Shown: positions 45,485 to 55,408 of the stretch, in pieces
Layout of the letters: every line of letters starts with the position of its first letter
Position numbering within the stretch: the stretch's first letter is position 1
Assembly (NCBI GenBank): GCA_022695795.1
Contig: MU404112.1
Location: 124,001-188,000, forward strand
Direction: 5' to 3'
DNA: 64,000 nt
From: Biscogniauxia marginata
Lineage: Eukaryota; Ascomycota; Sordariomycetes; Xylariales; Xylariaceae
Program-made: the position numbers and the translations under genes
Notes under the pieces: model-generated
The model's database searches: none
What the model was told of the DNA's origin: nothing
Seen by the model: the letters and a program-made list of their open reading frames with translations, nothing else

Positions 45485-48403
45485 ATGTCGGGTGCGAATA
45501 GCATCAAGGTCGTTGCCCGCTTCAGGCCTCAGAACAAGGTCGAACTCGCGTCCGGCGGTGAGCCCATCGTCTCCTTCGATGGCGCCGATACCTGTTCGCT
45601 GAATGTATGTTTACCCTGCCGCCACTCCCACTCTAACCCCTGTCGTATCCGGCCTGACTTCATCGATGCTGACTTCCGCTGGTTCTGGATCTAGTCGGGC
45701 GAGGCTGTTGGCTCTTTCACGTTTGACCGTGTCTTTGGCATGGATGGAAAACAACATGAAATATTCGATTACTCAATCAGGCCTACCGTGGATGATATTC
45801 TCAACGGATACAATGGAACCGTCTTCGCCTACGGTCAGACCGGTGCCGGAAAGTCTTACACCATGATGGGAACCAGCATAGAAGACGAAGAGGGCAAGGG
45901 TATCACCCCCCGTATCATCGAGCAGATCTTCAGCAGCATCATGTCTAGCCCCGCTACTATCGAGTATACCGTCCGAGTCAGTTACATGGAAATCTACATG
46001 GAACGCATCCGCGATCTGCTGGCACCGCAGAACGACAACCTGCCCGTCCACGAAGAAAAGAACCGCGGCGTCTACGTCAAGGGCCTCCTGGAAATATATG
46101 TGTCTAGTGTGGAAGAGGTGTTTGAGGTCATGAAGAGAGGTGGCGCTGCCAGAGCTGTGGCCGCAACCAACATGAACCAGGAATCGTCCCGCTCCCACTC
46201 CATCTTCGTCATCACTGTTACCCAGAAGAACCTTGAGACCGGCTCGATGAAGAGCGGCCAGCTTTTCTTGGTCGATCTGGCTGGTAGCGAGAAGGTCGGC
46301 AAGACTGGCGCGAGTGGACAGACACTTGAGGAAGCGAAGAAGATCAACAAGAGTTTGAGTGCCTTGGGTATGGTCATCAATGCGCTCACCGACGGAAAAT
46401 CCTCCCACGTCCCCTACCGAGACTCGAAATTGACCAGAATATTACAAGAGTCGCTCGGAGGAAACAGTAGGACAACGTTGATCATCAACTGCTCCCCTAG
46501 CAGTTACAACGATGCCGAAACCCTGAGCACGTTGCGGTTTGGTATGAGAGCGAAGTCGATCAAGAACAAGGCCAAGGTCAACGCAGAGCTCAGTCCCGCA
46601 GAGCTCAAGGCCATGCTTGCTAAGGCCAAATCCAACATCACAAATTTCGAGAGCTATATTTCAAACTTAGAAACCGAGGTTCAGTTATGGCGTGCTGGAG
46701 AAACTGTGCCAAAAGAGCGATGGGTACCCCCAAGAGCAGCAGACGGCATCGCTAGTGCCAAGACAGACTCAAAGCAGGCACGACCCTCGACCCCGTCACG
46801 ACTGATACCTGAGAGCCGGGCTGAAACTCCTGCGTTCACAGATCGCGCAGGCACTCCCAGTCTGCCTCTGGATAAGGACGAGAGAGAGGAGTTCCTACGG
46901 AGAGAAAACGAACTGCAAGATCAGTTGGCTGAGAAAGAGTCTGCCGTCGTAGCTGCCGAGAAGACGCTCCAAGAATCCAAGGAGGAGTTATCCTACCTCA
47001 AAGAACACGACAGCAAGCTCGGCAAAGAGAATGAGAAGCTGACAGGCGAGGTTAACGAGGCCAAGATGCAGCTCGAGCGCTTGACTTTTGAGAGTAAGGA
47101 GGCCCAGATCACAATGGACGCTCTAAAGGAGGCGAACTCGGAACTCACGACTGAGCTGGACGAGGTCAAACAACAACTCCTAGACGTAAAAATGAGCGCG
47201 AAAGAGACGAGCGCGGTCCTGGATGAGAAGGAGAAGAAGAAGGCGGAGAAAATGGCCAAGATGATGGCAGGGTTCGACCTGGGCGGCGATGTGTTTAGTG
47301 CCAACGAACAGTCAATTGCTAATGCCATTCAGCAAGTCGAGGCTTTGTACGAACAAAGCAATTCTGGAGATCCCATCCCGCCTGATGATCTGAAGGAACT
47401 CAAAGCCAAACTAGTTGAGACACAAGGCATTGTCCGACAGGCCGAACTTTCTCTCTACAGTGGCGTATCGGGCGACTCTGAGGCGCGCCGGAGAATGGAG
47501 TTGGAAGAGCGACTTGAGAGTCTGCAGCAAGAATATGAGGATATTCTAACTCGCAACCTCAGTGAAGAGGATGTCGAAGAGGTCAAGGACCGACTACAGA
47601 AGGCGTACGCCGATAAGCGAACAGCCCAGATGGAATTAGTGGACGAGCTCAAAGCCGACATTGCACAAAAGTCGTCGGAGAATACTCGCATGAAGACTCT
47701 CATCGACGATCTCCAATCCCGCATCAAATCCGGGGCCGTGGCTGCTCCCGGTCTGGCCAACGGCAAGACGATTCAGCAGCAAATTGCTGAATTCGATGTA
47801 ATGAAGAAGAGCTTGATGCGCGACTTGCAGAACAGATGCGAGCGAGTCGTCGAGCTTGAAATTTCTCTTGATGAGACTCGAGAGCAGTATAACAACGTGT
47901 TGCGGTCATCCAACAACCGAGCTCAGCAGAAGAAGATGGCCTTCCTCGAACGCAACTTGGAGCAGCTGACGCAGGTTCAGCGACAGCTCGTCGAACAAAA
48001 CAGCAGCCTCAAGAAGGAGGTCGCTATCGCCGAGAGGAAGCTCATCGCGAGAAATGAGCGCATTTCTAGCTTAGAAAGCCTGCTACAGGATAGCCAGGAG
48101 AAGCTTACTGCTGCAAATCACAGGTTTGTTGTCTCCCCCACTACGGCCGCCTTCTCTACTGACATGTATTATAGATTTGAGACACAGCTTACGGCTGTCA
48201 AAGAGCGCCTTGAGGCAGCCAAGGCTGGCTCTACCCGCGGACTGAACTCGGTTTCCGGCGCCGGCGGATTCAGCTTTGCCAATGCAGGAAGCCGTATTGC
48301 TAAACCACTCCGCGGCGGTGGCGAAGCTCCAGTTCCAACGGTCGCCAACCTACAAAACGAGGGCAACACTAATAAGAGAAGCAGCTGGTTCTTTCAGAAG
48401 TAG
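45485..48403 (+). CDS. kinA: Conventional kinesin (kinesin-1 heavy chain)
   Basis: Three exons: 45485-45604, 45695-48123 and 48175-48403; 925 residues, close to known fungal conventional kinesins. The N-terminal motor (about 1-330) carries the P-loop GQTGAGKS at 87-94, switch I NMNQESSRSHS at 199-209 and switch II LVDLAGSE at 232-239. A neck and long heptad coiled coils follow from about residue 400. The tail includes the conserved fungal segment AERKLIARNERISSLESLLQ and an IAK autoinhibition motif, RIAKPLRG (near 890-897). It is a plus-end-directed microtubule motor for vesicle and nuclear positioning and hyphal growth. The second intron is only 51 nt (GTTTGT...TATAG), a multiple of three and without stops, but splicing gives HRFETQL as in the family. 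Confidence 0.95.
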
Positions 48404-49489
48404 GTTGAGGAAACCATGGATAGCAGTTGTGACTACCAGGGACGCGGAGGCATCTAGACCTTTTGCCGAGAATATAGATGCCACTCTAGACGAGCGAGAG
48501 GGACCTAGCTGGTATTGCGATGATAACAGGATTATGTCCCCCCCCTTTTTTCCCCCTTCTTACCCAGCAGCAACGTGTTTCTCCTTTTCTGAATCTCTTT
48601 GTTACTGATGGTAGACAACTTGAATCCGGGCCCAATGCTTTTTTGGTTTTCTAAGACATGAAAAGAATTATCCGGGGGACGGAAACAGAAAATCATCAAA
48701 CGAGAAAACGTAACGCGGAGATGACAAAGGTTGATATTTCCCCCCTCCTCCTCTCCATGATCAGTTTCAGACTCTCTTTTTCATAAGGGGAAGTTTTGAT
48801 TGATTGATCAGTTGGTCGGAGGAGGGAAAGAGGGAAAAAAAAAGGAAAAGGGAGAAGAATGAGAGGGGGAGAAGAACTGAAGTGCGGCTAGGTTAGCTAA
48901 CTGTTTGAATAATGGTTAGCTACCTACCTAGCTGGCTTTTACCATGATGCTCTACTACTATATGTTCCTACATTATGTACCTACTTCACATACTTTTTTT
49001 CTGAACGCGCCTACGAAAATGGAATAATGCGATATATGCCAACCTTCCCCCTTCCCCCTTCCCCCTTTCCTTTTCCCTCCCCCCTTTTTTCACCGAAAAC
49101 CTCTTCGCTTTTTTGAGTTACTATTTTTCTTGTTATTCAAGATACGATGTTATATATTATATGAAATAACTTATTTGAAACATTAATATATAATATTATT
49201 TTATAAGTTTATAACTTTTATTAAATATATCACTTTATTTTACGTTGATTTAAACTAAATTAACTAGATAAGTGTGTTAAACAAACCAATATCACTTAAT
49301 TGAGTACTTGACTAATTTATTGAGTAACGTAAAATACACCTGCGCCATGCAAAGTAACCGAATGTCACAACTAAGAAAGTCCTTTTAGTAGCAAAGTATT
49401 ATTACCTGCACTTTTTTTTTTTTTTTTTACTCAACCCGCACTATCTGTCACAGCGTTACCCATCTTTACCATGCTGTTTCAGAAATACC
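48404..49489. other. Convergent intergenic region with AT-rich island
   Basis: 3' flanks of kinesin and calnexin. Purine-rich AGGGAAAAA tracts (48810-48880), CCCCCTT repeats (49044-49090) and a strongly AT-rich block (49140-49330) are present, with a T-run at 49412-49428. No gene is visible. Confidence 0.55.
49140..49330. other. AT-rich island
   Basis: Nearly all A/T (TATATATTATATG, AATATTATTTTAT and similar), bounded by normal-composition DNA, between two convergent genes. It resembles the island at 23330-23545 in composition, but I found no shared sequence. Confidence 0.6.
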
Positions 49490-51490
49490 CTACGATTGGG
49501 TCCGGGCGGCACGCTTGTTGACCTCGGACTTGACATTTTCAGCACCAGTCGCGACAGCCTCAGCGGCCTTGTCCTTGGCCTCTTTGGCCTTGTCCTTGGC
49601 GTCGGTAGCAACCTTCTTGGCGGACGCAGGTGCGCTACCTCCCAGGGTCAAGACACCAATCAATGTCAAGATAGTGGCCAGGAGAGCAGCAGCGGTACCG
49701 GCGACCTCGGGGACGAACTTGATAGCCTCAATCGGGTCATTGGCGGCAATGGTCAAGAACAAGTCGAGTTTCTCCTTAGCGTAGAGAACAGGGTCATCCA
49801 AGAACTTGAGGTCCGAGGGAGACTTGGGGGAGTCCTTCTTCTTGGGCTTGTCAGCCTCCTCAAGATTCTTCTCGACAGGATGCTTCTTGAAGAAAGTCTC
49901 ATCGGCAAGCTTCTTGGCATCCTCAATTGAGTGACCAATATAGATGTTGTCGAACAAGATATCATTCTGCATAGTCCAGATTTCAAACCCAACCTATTTC
50001 AAAAGTTAGCCACATGCCGTGCCAGAGCAATAACGATGGTTATGTAGACGTATACTTACAGCACCCATAGGTTCGAAGTTGGCAGGGGTCTTGTCCTCAA
50101 AGTAGTCGGGGTTCTTGATCTTGCGAGGAGCCCAGACGCCCTTGTAGGCAGGGTTGTCAACGTACGGCGCAGTCCACTTGCCCTTGTACTCGGGGTTCTT
50201 CTTCAGGGGCTTAGTCCAAGGACCACATCCAGAGACGTCTGCACACTTGGGGTTGGGAACAGTAGGAGGGATCCAATCGCCATCCTCCTCGTCATCCCAG
50301 TCCTCGGGCTTCTGGGCCTCGGGGTCAGGAACAGTGAGGGGTTCCTCCTCAAGCCAGTCTTCAGGCTTGGTAGCCTCCTCGTCAACGATCTCATATGGCG
50401 CATCTTCATCCCAATCCTCGGGCTTCTTGGCTTCAGGGTCAGGGATACGAGCCTCATCAACCCAGTCATCAGGCTTGGTGTCCTTGGGGTCGTCAATCTC
50501 CTTCTCAGGGTTGACAGCGGGGGAGAACTGCTCGAGGAGGCTGCCCTCACGGACAGTCTCGCCGCCCTTCTGGATGATGAAGGTGTTGTTGGGCTGAACG
50601 ACGAGAGTGTAGAGCTCAGTAGTCTTGACAATACTGGCCTGAGGGGGGGAAGTTAGGTGCTTCTCCTCATATTCGCCAGTCTTGGGGTTCTTGTGGTTGA
50701 AGATGAAGTGGACCTTGTTGGTGTGACCGCACTTGTCGGGACCGAACATGATAACATAGGGGCTACTGTTGCTGAACTCCTCCTGGTGGAGAGCCTTGGT
50801 GTCACGGAGAAGCTTCAGGTAAGCGCCACCGCACTCGAGACCCTCTGGAAAGGCATGGGTTAGCGTATGATGGCGAAGACGATGATAGCAGCAGATGGCG
50901 GGGTTAACCTACTTTGAAGCTTGACTTCGTACTGAACAACCAAGGTCTTGCCCTTGTTGTCAATCTTCTGGGGGAATTTGGCCGAGATGGCATGGTGGGC
51001 AGCAGGGTTCTTGACAACAAGACCCTTATCACCCTCTATACCCTTGTATTGGTAGGGCTCCTCGACAGACCACTCGCCGACATAGGCCCATTCCTCTTCC
51101 TCGTTGGAAGAGCCCTTCATATCCTTCTTTGCGTGGGAGGGCTTCCATCGCGTCTCCCAGTCGTCGGTGAACTGCTCAAGGAAAGGAGCCTCGAGGGTGG
51201 TAGGCTGTGACGATGGCGGGTTAGCGGGGAATTCTCTTTCTCTTCTATGCTAGCTGCTGTCTGCCGTGGACGCGACACTGACACTGCTTGGTTGGGGATG
51301 CAGCAAGGCAGGAGTCGTAGAAGTCGTAGTAGTAGGGAGGGGTGGGCGAACTCACGGTAAAGGTGGGCAGCTCAGCAGCGAGGGAAGATGAGGATTCGGT
51401 AGCAGAATCGTCCTTCAGGACCTTCTGGGCATCATCGGCACAGACGCCGCCGGCCAGGAGGGCGACGGCAATGGCCGAGTTCAACTTCAT
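49490..51490 (-). CDS. CNE1: Calnexin, ER membrane lectin chaperone
   Basis: Four exons on the minus strand: 51490-51356, 51204-50913, 50844-50060 and 49993-49490; 571 residues. A signal peptide ([18 protein letters not shown]) is followed by the lectin domain ([33 protein letters not shown]). The proline-rich P-arm has repeats [26 protein letters not shown] and [14 protein letters not shown], then NPEYKGKW and NPAYKGVW. The lectin domain resumes at [19 protein letters not shown]. One membrane helix lies near 499-523 ([20 protein letters not shown]). The cytosolic tail is built of Ala/Lys/Asp/Glu repeats ([16 protein letters not shown]). The protein retains monoglucosylated glycoproteins in the ER for folding. 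Splice sites are GTGAGT...CACAG, GTAGGT...CCAG and GTAAGT...ATAG. Confidence 0.95.
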
Positions 51491-53045
51491 GGCGAAAGCT
51501 GAAAGGCAAGGCGTGGGTAGGGCAGAGCACAGCAGAGACAGGTCAGTGGGCAGGGCTGGAAGGGCTGTGTAGAGAGACAAGTGCGAGGGACGAAGGGGTT
51601 AAGGGATGATGGCTCCCAGAGCTTAGAGGAAGAAAAGAAAGATCTCCACGAGGGGCTGGGAGGAGAGACAGATGCTGGGCGACAGTGAGGTGAAATTTAT
51701 TTGCGAGGGCGGAAGAAAGCTCGAGCAAACGTGGCCTCTTTTTTTGGAGTGAACCGAGCCAAGTGTTCGGCCAGAACCCCGTCCAGGCCTGTTGTCAGGA
51801 AAAGGACACACCGCACGGCGCTTTCTGCCGGTCGGGGGCCGTCATCTGATTGGCCCAGGTGCCCTAAGCTCCTGTCTATTTTCCCCCTCTGGGTGCGGGG
51901 ATCACCGTGCTTCTAGGTTGTTCCGGCTTGTATATTGATGTACCTAACCTAATCTGGACTACTTTACGGGACTTGAAGAGACTTTAGCAAAAAGTTATTT
52001 GTTGAAGCTTCAGCTTTATGTAGGTAGCTGGCGTCTTAACATTTGATGCAGTTAATACCTCTATGTCTCTTTCTTTCTTTCTCTCTTTCATGTTCTCTTT
52101 ATTTTGATTTTTGTCCAAAACAACCTACTACCTGGTAGGCACTACGTATGTAATAGTTACTTGCCAACAAGGTAATAGAGCTTAGGAGCTGGCGATGCCA
52201 CTAACACCAATTGAGAGCTTTGGTTGGTTGGTTGGTATCTCATGATAGTGACTACCCTAGCTAGCCTCTACCTACTATACATCAATACATCAGGTCTAAT
52301 TAAGAAGGCGATAAGTCAAGCTTACTACTATGTATTCTGAGCAGTCCGCACTTGTCCAATTACTGTGTAAGTACATGCAAGTTACCCGCAGTTCCCTCAT
52401 ATGTTCATGTTGTAGGTTAATGCCAGGTATATAACAATAAACCTAAAGAGCTATGTGGTCCGATTACACAGTTTACAATAGATCCAAAGTAATAGAACCT
52501 AAGCACATGTTAGACTATGTTACATTTACACATAAATGGAACTTACCTAATAGAGGTAGGATGCTTTTAGTTCGGAAGCCGGCGAAAGAATTCGCCAGCC
52601 CTTCTATTGCTTGAACCTTATTGAAGTCCCCCCTAATGGCGCCATAGCGCAAGGCCCTTCTTTTACCTAACAACTTGGTGGGCGGAGACGGGGAAATAAA
52701 AAAAAGATTGCATCATATCCAATTGATCAATCACGCCTCCAGATTTTCCCAGCAGGGCCTTCAGCTTTGACTACATAGTTGCCAACCCCCAAAAAGCAGT
52801 ACACTTTAATTCAACTTCATCATATACACACAAACACCTCGGTTCCTACTTTCCGTTCAAAGGAAATATAACTGGTCCCTTTTATACGATTCAGCTGAGT
52901 CCTAAAACTAGGCCTCGATACCTAATAGGCCCCCAAATTCTAAGCTCCAAACCCCCAATCCCAAACCCCGAAACCCGACCTGGACCAAAAAAAAAAAAAA
53001 AAAAGCATCGTCAGCTTGCAGCTCTCTCTCTTCTCACTGCCCCCG
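51491..53045. promoter_or_regulatory. Divergent intergenic region calnexin / MDE1
   Basis: 1.56 kb. The calnexin side is GC-rich up to about 51900; the middle is ordinary intergenic sequence. The MDE1 side has C/A-rich leader sequence and an A-run at about 52987-53004. No gene is visible. Confidence 0.45.
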
Positions 53046-54075
53046 ATGAACGGCCACCAGGAGGACCCTCAGGTCGAGAACCCTGACCACCACATCACCT
53101 CGGATGATCAAGATCACCCAGCAAATCTGATACCGAGTCTCTGTGCCAAATTCTGGAACCTGGGCTGGGTGACGGGGACGGGGGGAGGATGCTCGATCCG
53201 CGATGGGTGAGTAAGCTTTTTTTTCGTTTTATTAAAGCCGAAAACCACGATGCCCACGATAGAGATGGAGATGGAGAAGGAGAAAAAGCCGCTGACAGCT
53301 GTCCCGCCCGCGCGGGCGCACGCATCTCCCAGTGACAAGGTCTACCTCGCGCCGTCGGGCGTGCAGAAGGAGCTCATGAAGCACACGGACATCTACGTGC
53401 TGGAGCTATCGAAGCAGGCCGACCCCAAGCGGCGCGTGTACCTGCGGTCGCCGCCGTCGCTGCGGCCGTCGCAGTGCACGCCGCTGTTCCTCGCCGCCTT
53501 CACGCGCCGCGGCGCCGGCTGCTGCATCCACACGCACTCGCAGTGGGCCGTGCTCGTCACCCTGCTCCTCGAGTCCCGGGGGCCCGGCGGCGGCGGCGGC
53601 GGCGGCGACGACAAGGTCTTCGCCATCAACAACATCGAGCAGATCAAGGGCTTCGCCCGCGGCCCCGGCAAGACGGGCAACCTCGGCTACCACGACACCC
53701 TGCGCATCCCCGTCATCGAGAACACGGCCCACGAGGAGGACCTGACCGAGTACCTCGAGGCCGCCATGGACCAGTTCCCCGACACGTACGCCGTCCTGGT
53801 CCGCCGCCACGGCGTCTACGTCTGGGGCGACAACGTACACAAGGCGAAGACCATGTGTGAAAGGTACAGAGAGGGACAGCCAATTTCTTCTTTCTACTGT
53901 TGGAAGAAGAAAAAAAGACTAACCCCGCTTCGACAGTCTCGACTATCTCTTCCAGCTCGCCGTAGAGATGAAGAAGCTCGGCCTTCCCTGGATCAGCAAC
54001 GTCGCCGAGACCCTACCAACGCCGACAAGCCCAGCAGTCCCGGAAGTAAAGAAGCGGAAGGTTGATGTTCCGTAA
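53046..54075 (+). CDS. MDE1: Methylthioribulose-1-phosphate dehydratase
   Basis: Three exons: 53046-53206, 53333-53863 and 53937-54075; 276 residues. It is a class II aldolase/adducin-fold enzyme of the methionine salvage pathway that dehydrates methylthioribulose-1-phosphate. The N-terminal part reads [20 protein letters not shown] and, across the first join, [19 protein letters not shown]. Zinc ligands are H120 and H122 in IHTHS and H213 in RRHGVYVWG; Glu156 in NNIEQIKG is the expected catalytic acid. A Gly-run insert ([11 protein letters not shown], near 135-147) interrupts the usual loop. The C-terminus ends [10 protein letters not shown], which is NLS-like. Intron 1 stays open in frame into exon 2 from an internal ATG at 53250, an alternative start that would lack the N-terminal segment. 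Confidence 0.93.
53262..53283. repeat. GAGATG short tandem repeat in MDE1 intron 1
   Basis: A few copies of GAGATG/GAGAAG inside the first intron. It is the same unit as the longer array at 32121-32166. Confidence 0.6.
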
Positions 54076-54675
54076 TGAGTTTCCCTTCTTTTCTTTTTTT
54101 TTTCTTTCCTTTTCTGTTTTATCCACCGGGCTCTTCTTTATACAAAATATATCCAGGATCATGATCAATGTTAATAACGAGGCTTTTTGGTTTTCCAAGA
54201 AAAGTTGGAAATTTAAAAAACAGTTCTATAAAACGGCGAAAACCACAAGGTATCAAGGTATTAACCTAAATAGAAAGCTCATATTTGCTATTCTACTTTA
54301 TGCAACAAGATTACTTCGTCTTTCCTTATCTTCAAGTATCTTGCAACTTTTTGTTTCCGGAGAAGACGCAACTCGTTTTTTCCATTGCCCAAATCCTTTT
54401 CCGAGTAAGGGGGAGGACAGGAGGGAAATGAACAACCATGGCGAAGTCTTGCTTAACCACTCACAAAAAAATAATGGTAAATCTTTTTTTATATAGGCTA
54501 ACCCAGCTACTATACGATGCATTGCATTTCCCTCTCAATTAGTTCCAAACACATATCCCCCCATAATTCTTTTTCTTCTTAAATCCAAATGCGGTTCATG
54601 ATGTTATATGCATATATGTATAAGAATAGAGTTTTGGCGCGTGGTTTCTCAAAACGAATTTGGTACTAGGGTTTT
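54076..54675. other. Convergent 3' region MDE1 / GPI-protein gene
   Basis: 600 bp, T-rich after MDE1. One frame (54062-54496) is open but overlaps the MDE1 end, is low in complexity and lacks family features. Confidence 0.5.
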
Positions 54676-55408
54676 TTACAGAGCAAGGAACAAACCGAGC
54701 AGGCCGATTCCAGTGCCAACGGGGCCGTAGCGGGCGCCGGCACCATCGGAGGTGGACTCGGGGGCGGCGGAGCCTGTCTCAGTGCTGTCCGAGTCGGACA
54801 CCGTGCTGGGGATCGAGGTCACGAAGGTAGAGCCATCAGAGGTGACGGTGGACTCGACGCTGGTGACGGACGGCGAGGCGCTGCTGCCGCTGCCGCTCGT
54901 GCCGGTGGTGGCCGAGGGGGTGCCCGAGCTGGTGAAGAAGAACTGCCCGATGCAGCCCTGCATACAGTCGCCGTAGGCCTCGTTCTCAGAAGCAGTGCCG
55001 TTGCCCTGGTCGCAGTTGGCGACGCACTCCGTGGTGGCGTTCACGTTGGCGTTGTCCGGGCTCGGGACCGCGATACAAGCCGCGCGGCAGGTTGTGTCAT
55101 CCTCATCGCCTATGTTGATGAAACGGGTTAGCTACGACTAATTCGCTTCCTACGGGAGTAGATATGCCCTGCGAATGGGAGAACTTACAGGCAGCGAGGC
55201 ACTGGGTGATGGCATTGGCGGCCGACGACGCGGCAGGGTCCACAGAGATGGTGGGTGTGGCGATGGTGGCAGTTGCGGAGCTGGCGGCCTCGGTAGTAGA
55301 GAGATCCGCGGTCTCGCTGGCGTCAACGGTGGTGCTGACATCGGCGGTAGTCTGGGCGCTGGCGGCGACGGCGAAGATGCCGCTGACGATGATGGAGGTG
55401 AAACGCAT
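54676..55408 (-). CDS. Small secreted Cys-rich protein, probably GPI-anchored
   Basis: Two exons on the minus strand: 55408-55189 and 55109-54676 (GTAAGT...CATAG); 217 residues. A signal peptide MRFTSIIVSGIFAVAASA is followed by a Thr/Ser/Ala-rich segment. A Cys module (CLAACDEDDTTCRAACIA ... CVANCDQG ... CMQGC, with paired C-x3-C spacing) comes next, then a long Ser/Thr/Gly-rich stalk. The end, RYGPVGTGIGLLGLFLAL, is short and hydrophobic, preceded by GAG residues, as expected for a GPI signal. Cell-wall or surface location is likely. No enzymatic domain is visible. I do not recognise a named family. Confidence 0.8.

Noticed and set aside
54062..54496. 144-codon ORF after MDE1
   Set aside because: It overlaps the MDE1 end, is Phe/Ser/Lys-rich and lacks homology cues; probably 3' UTR sequence.
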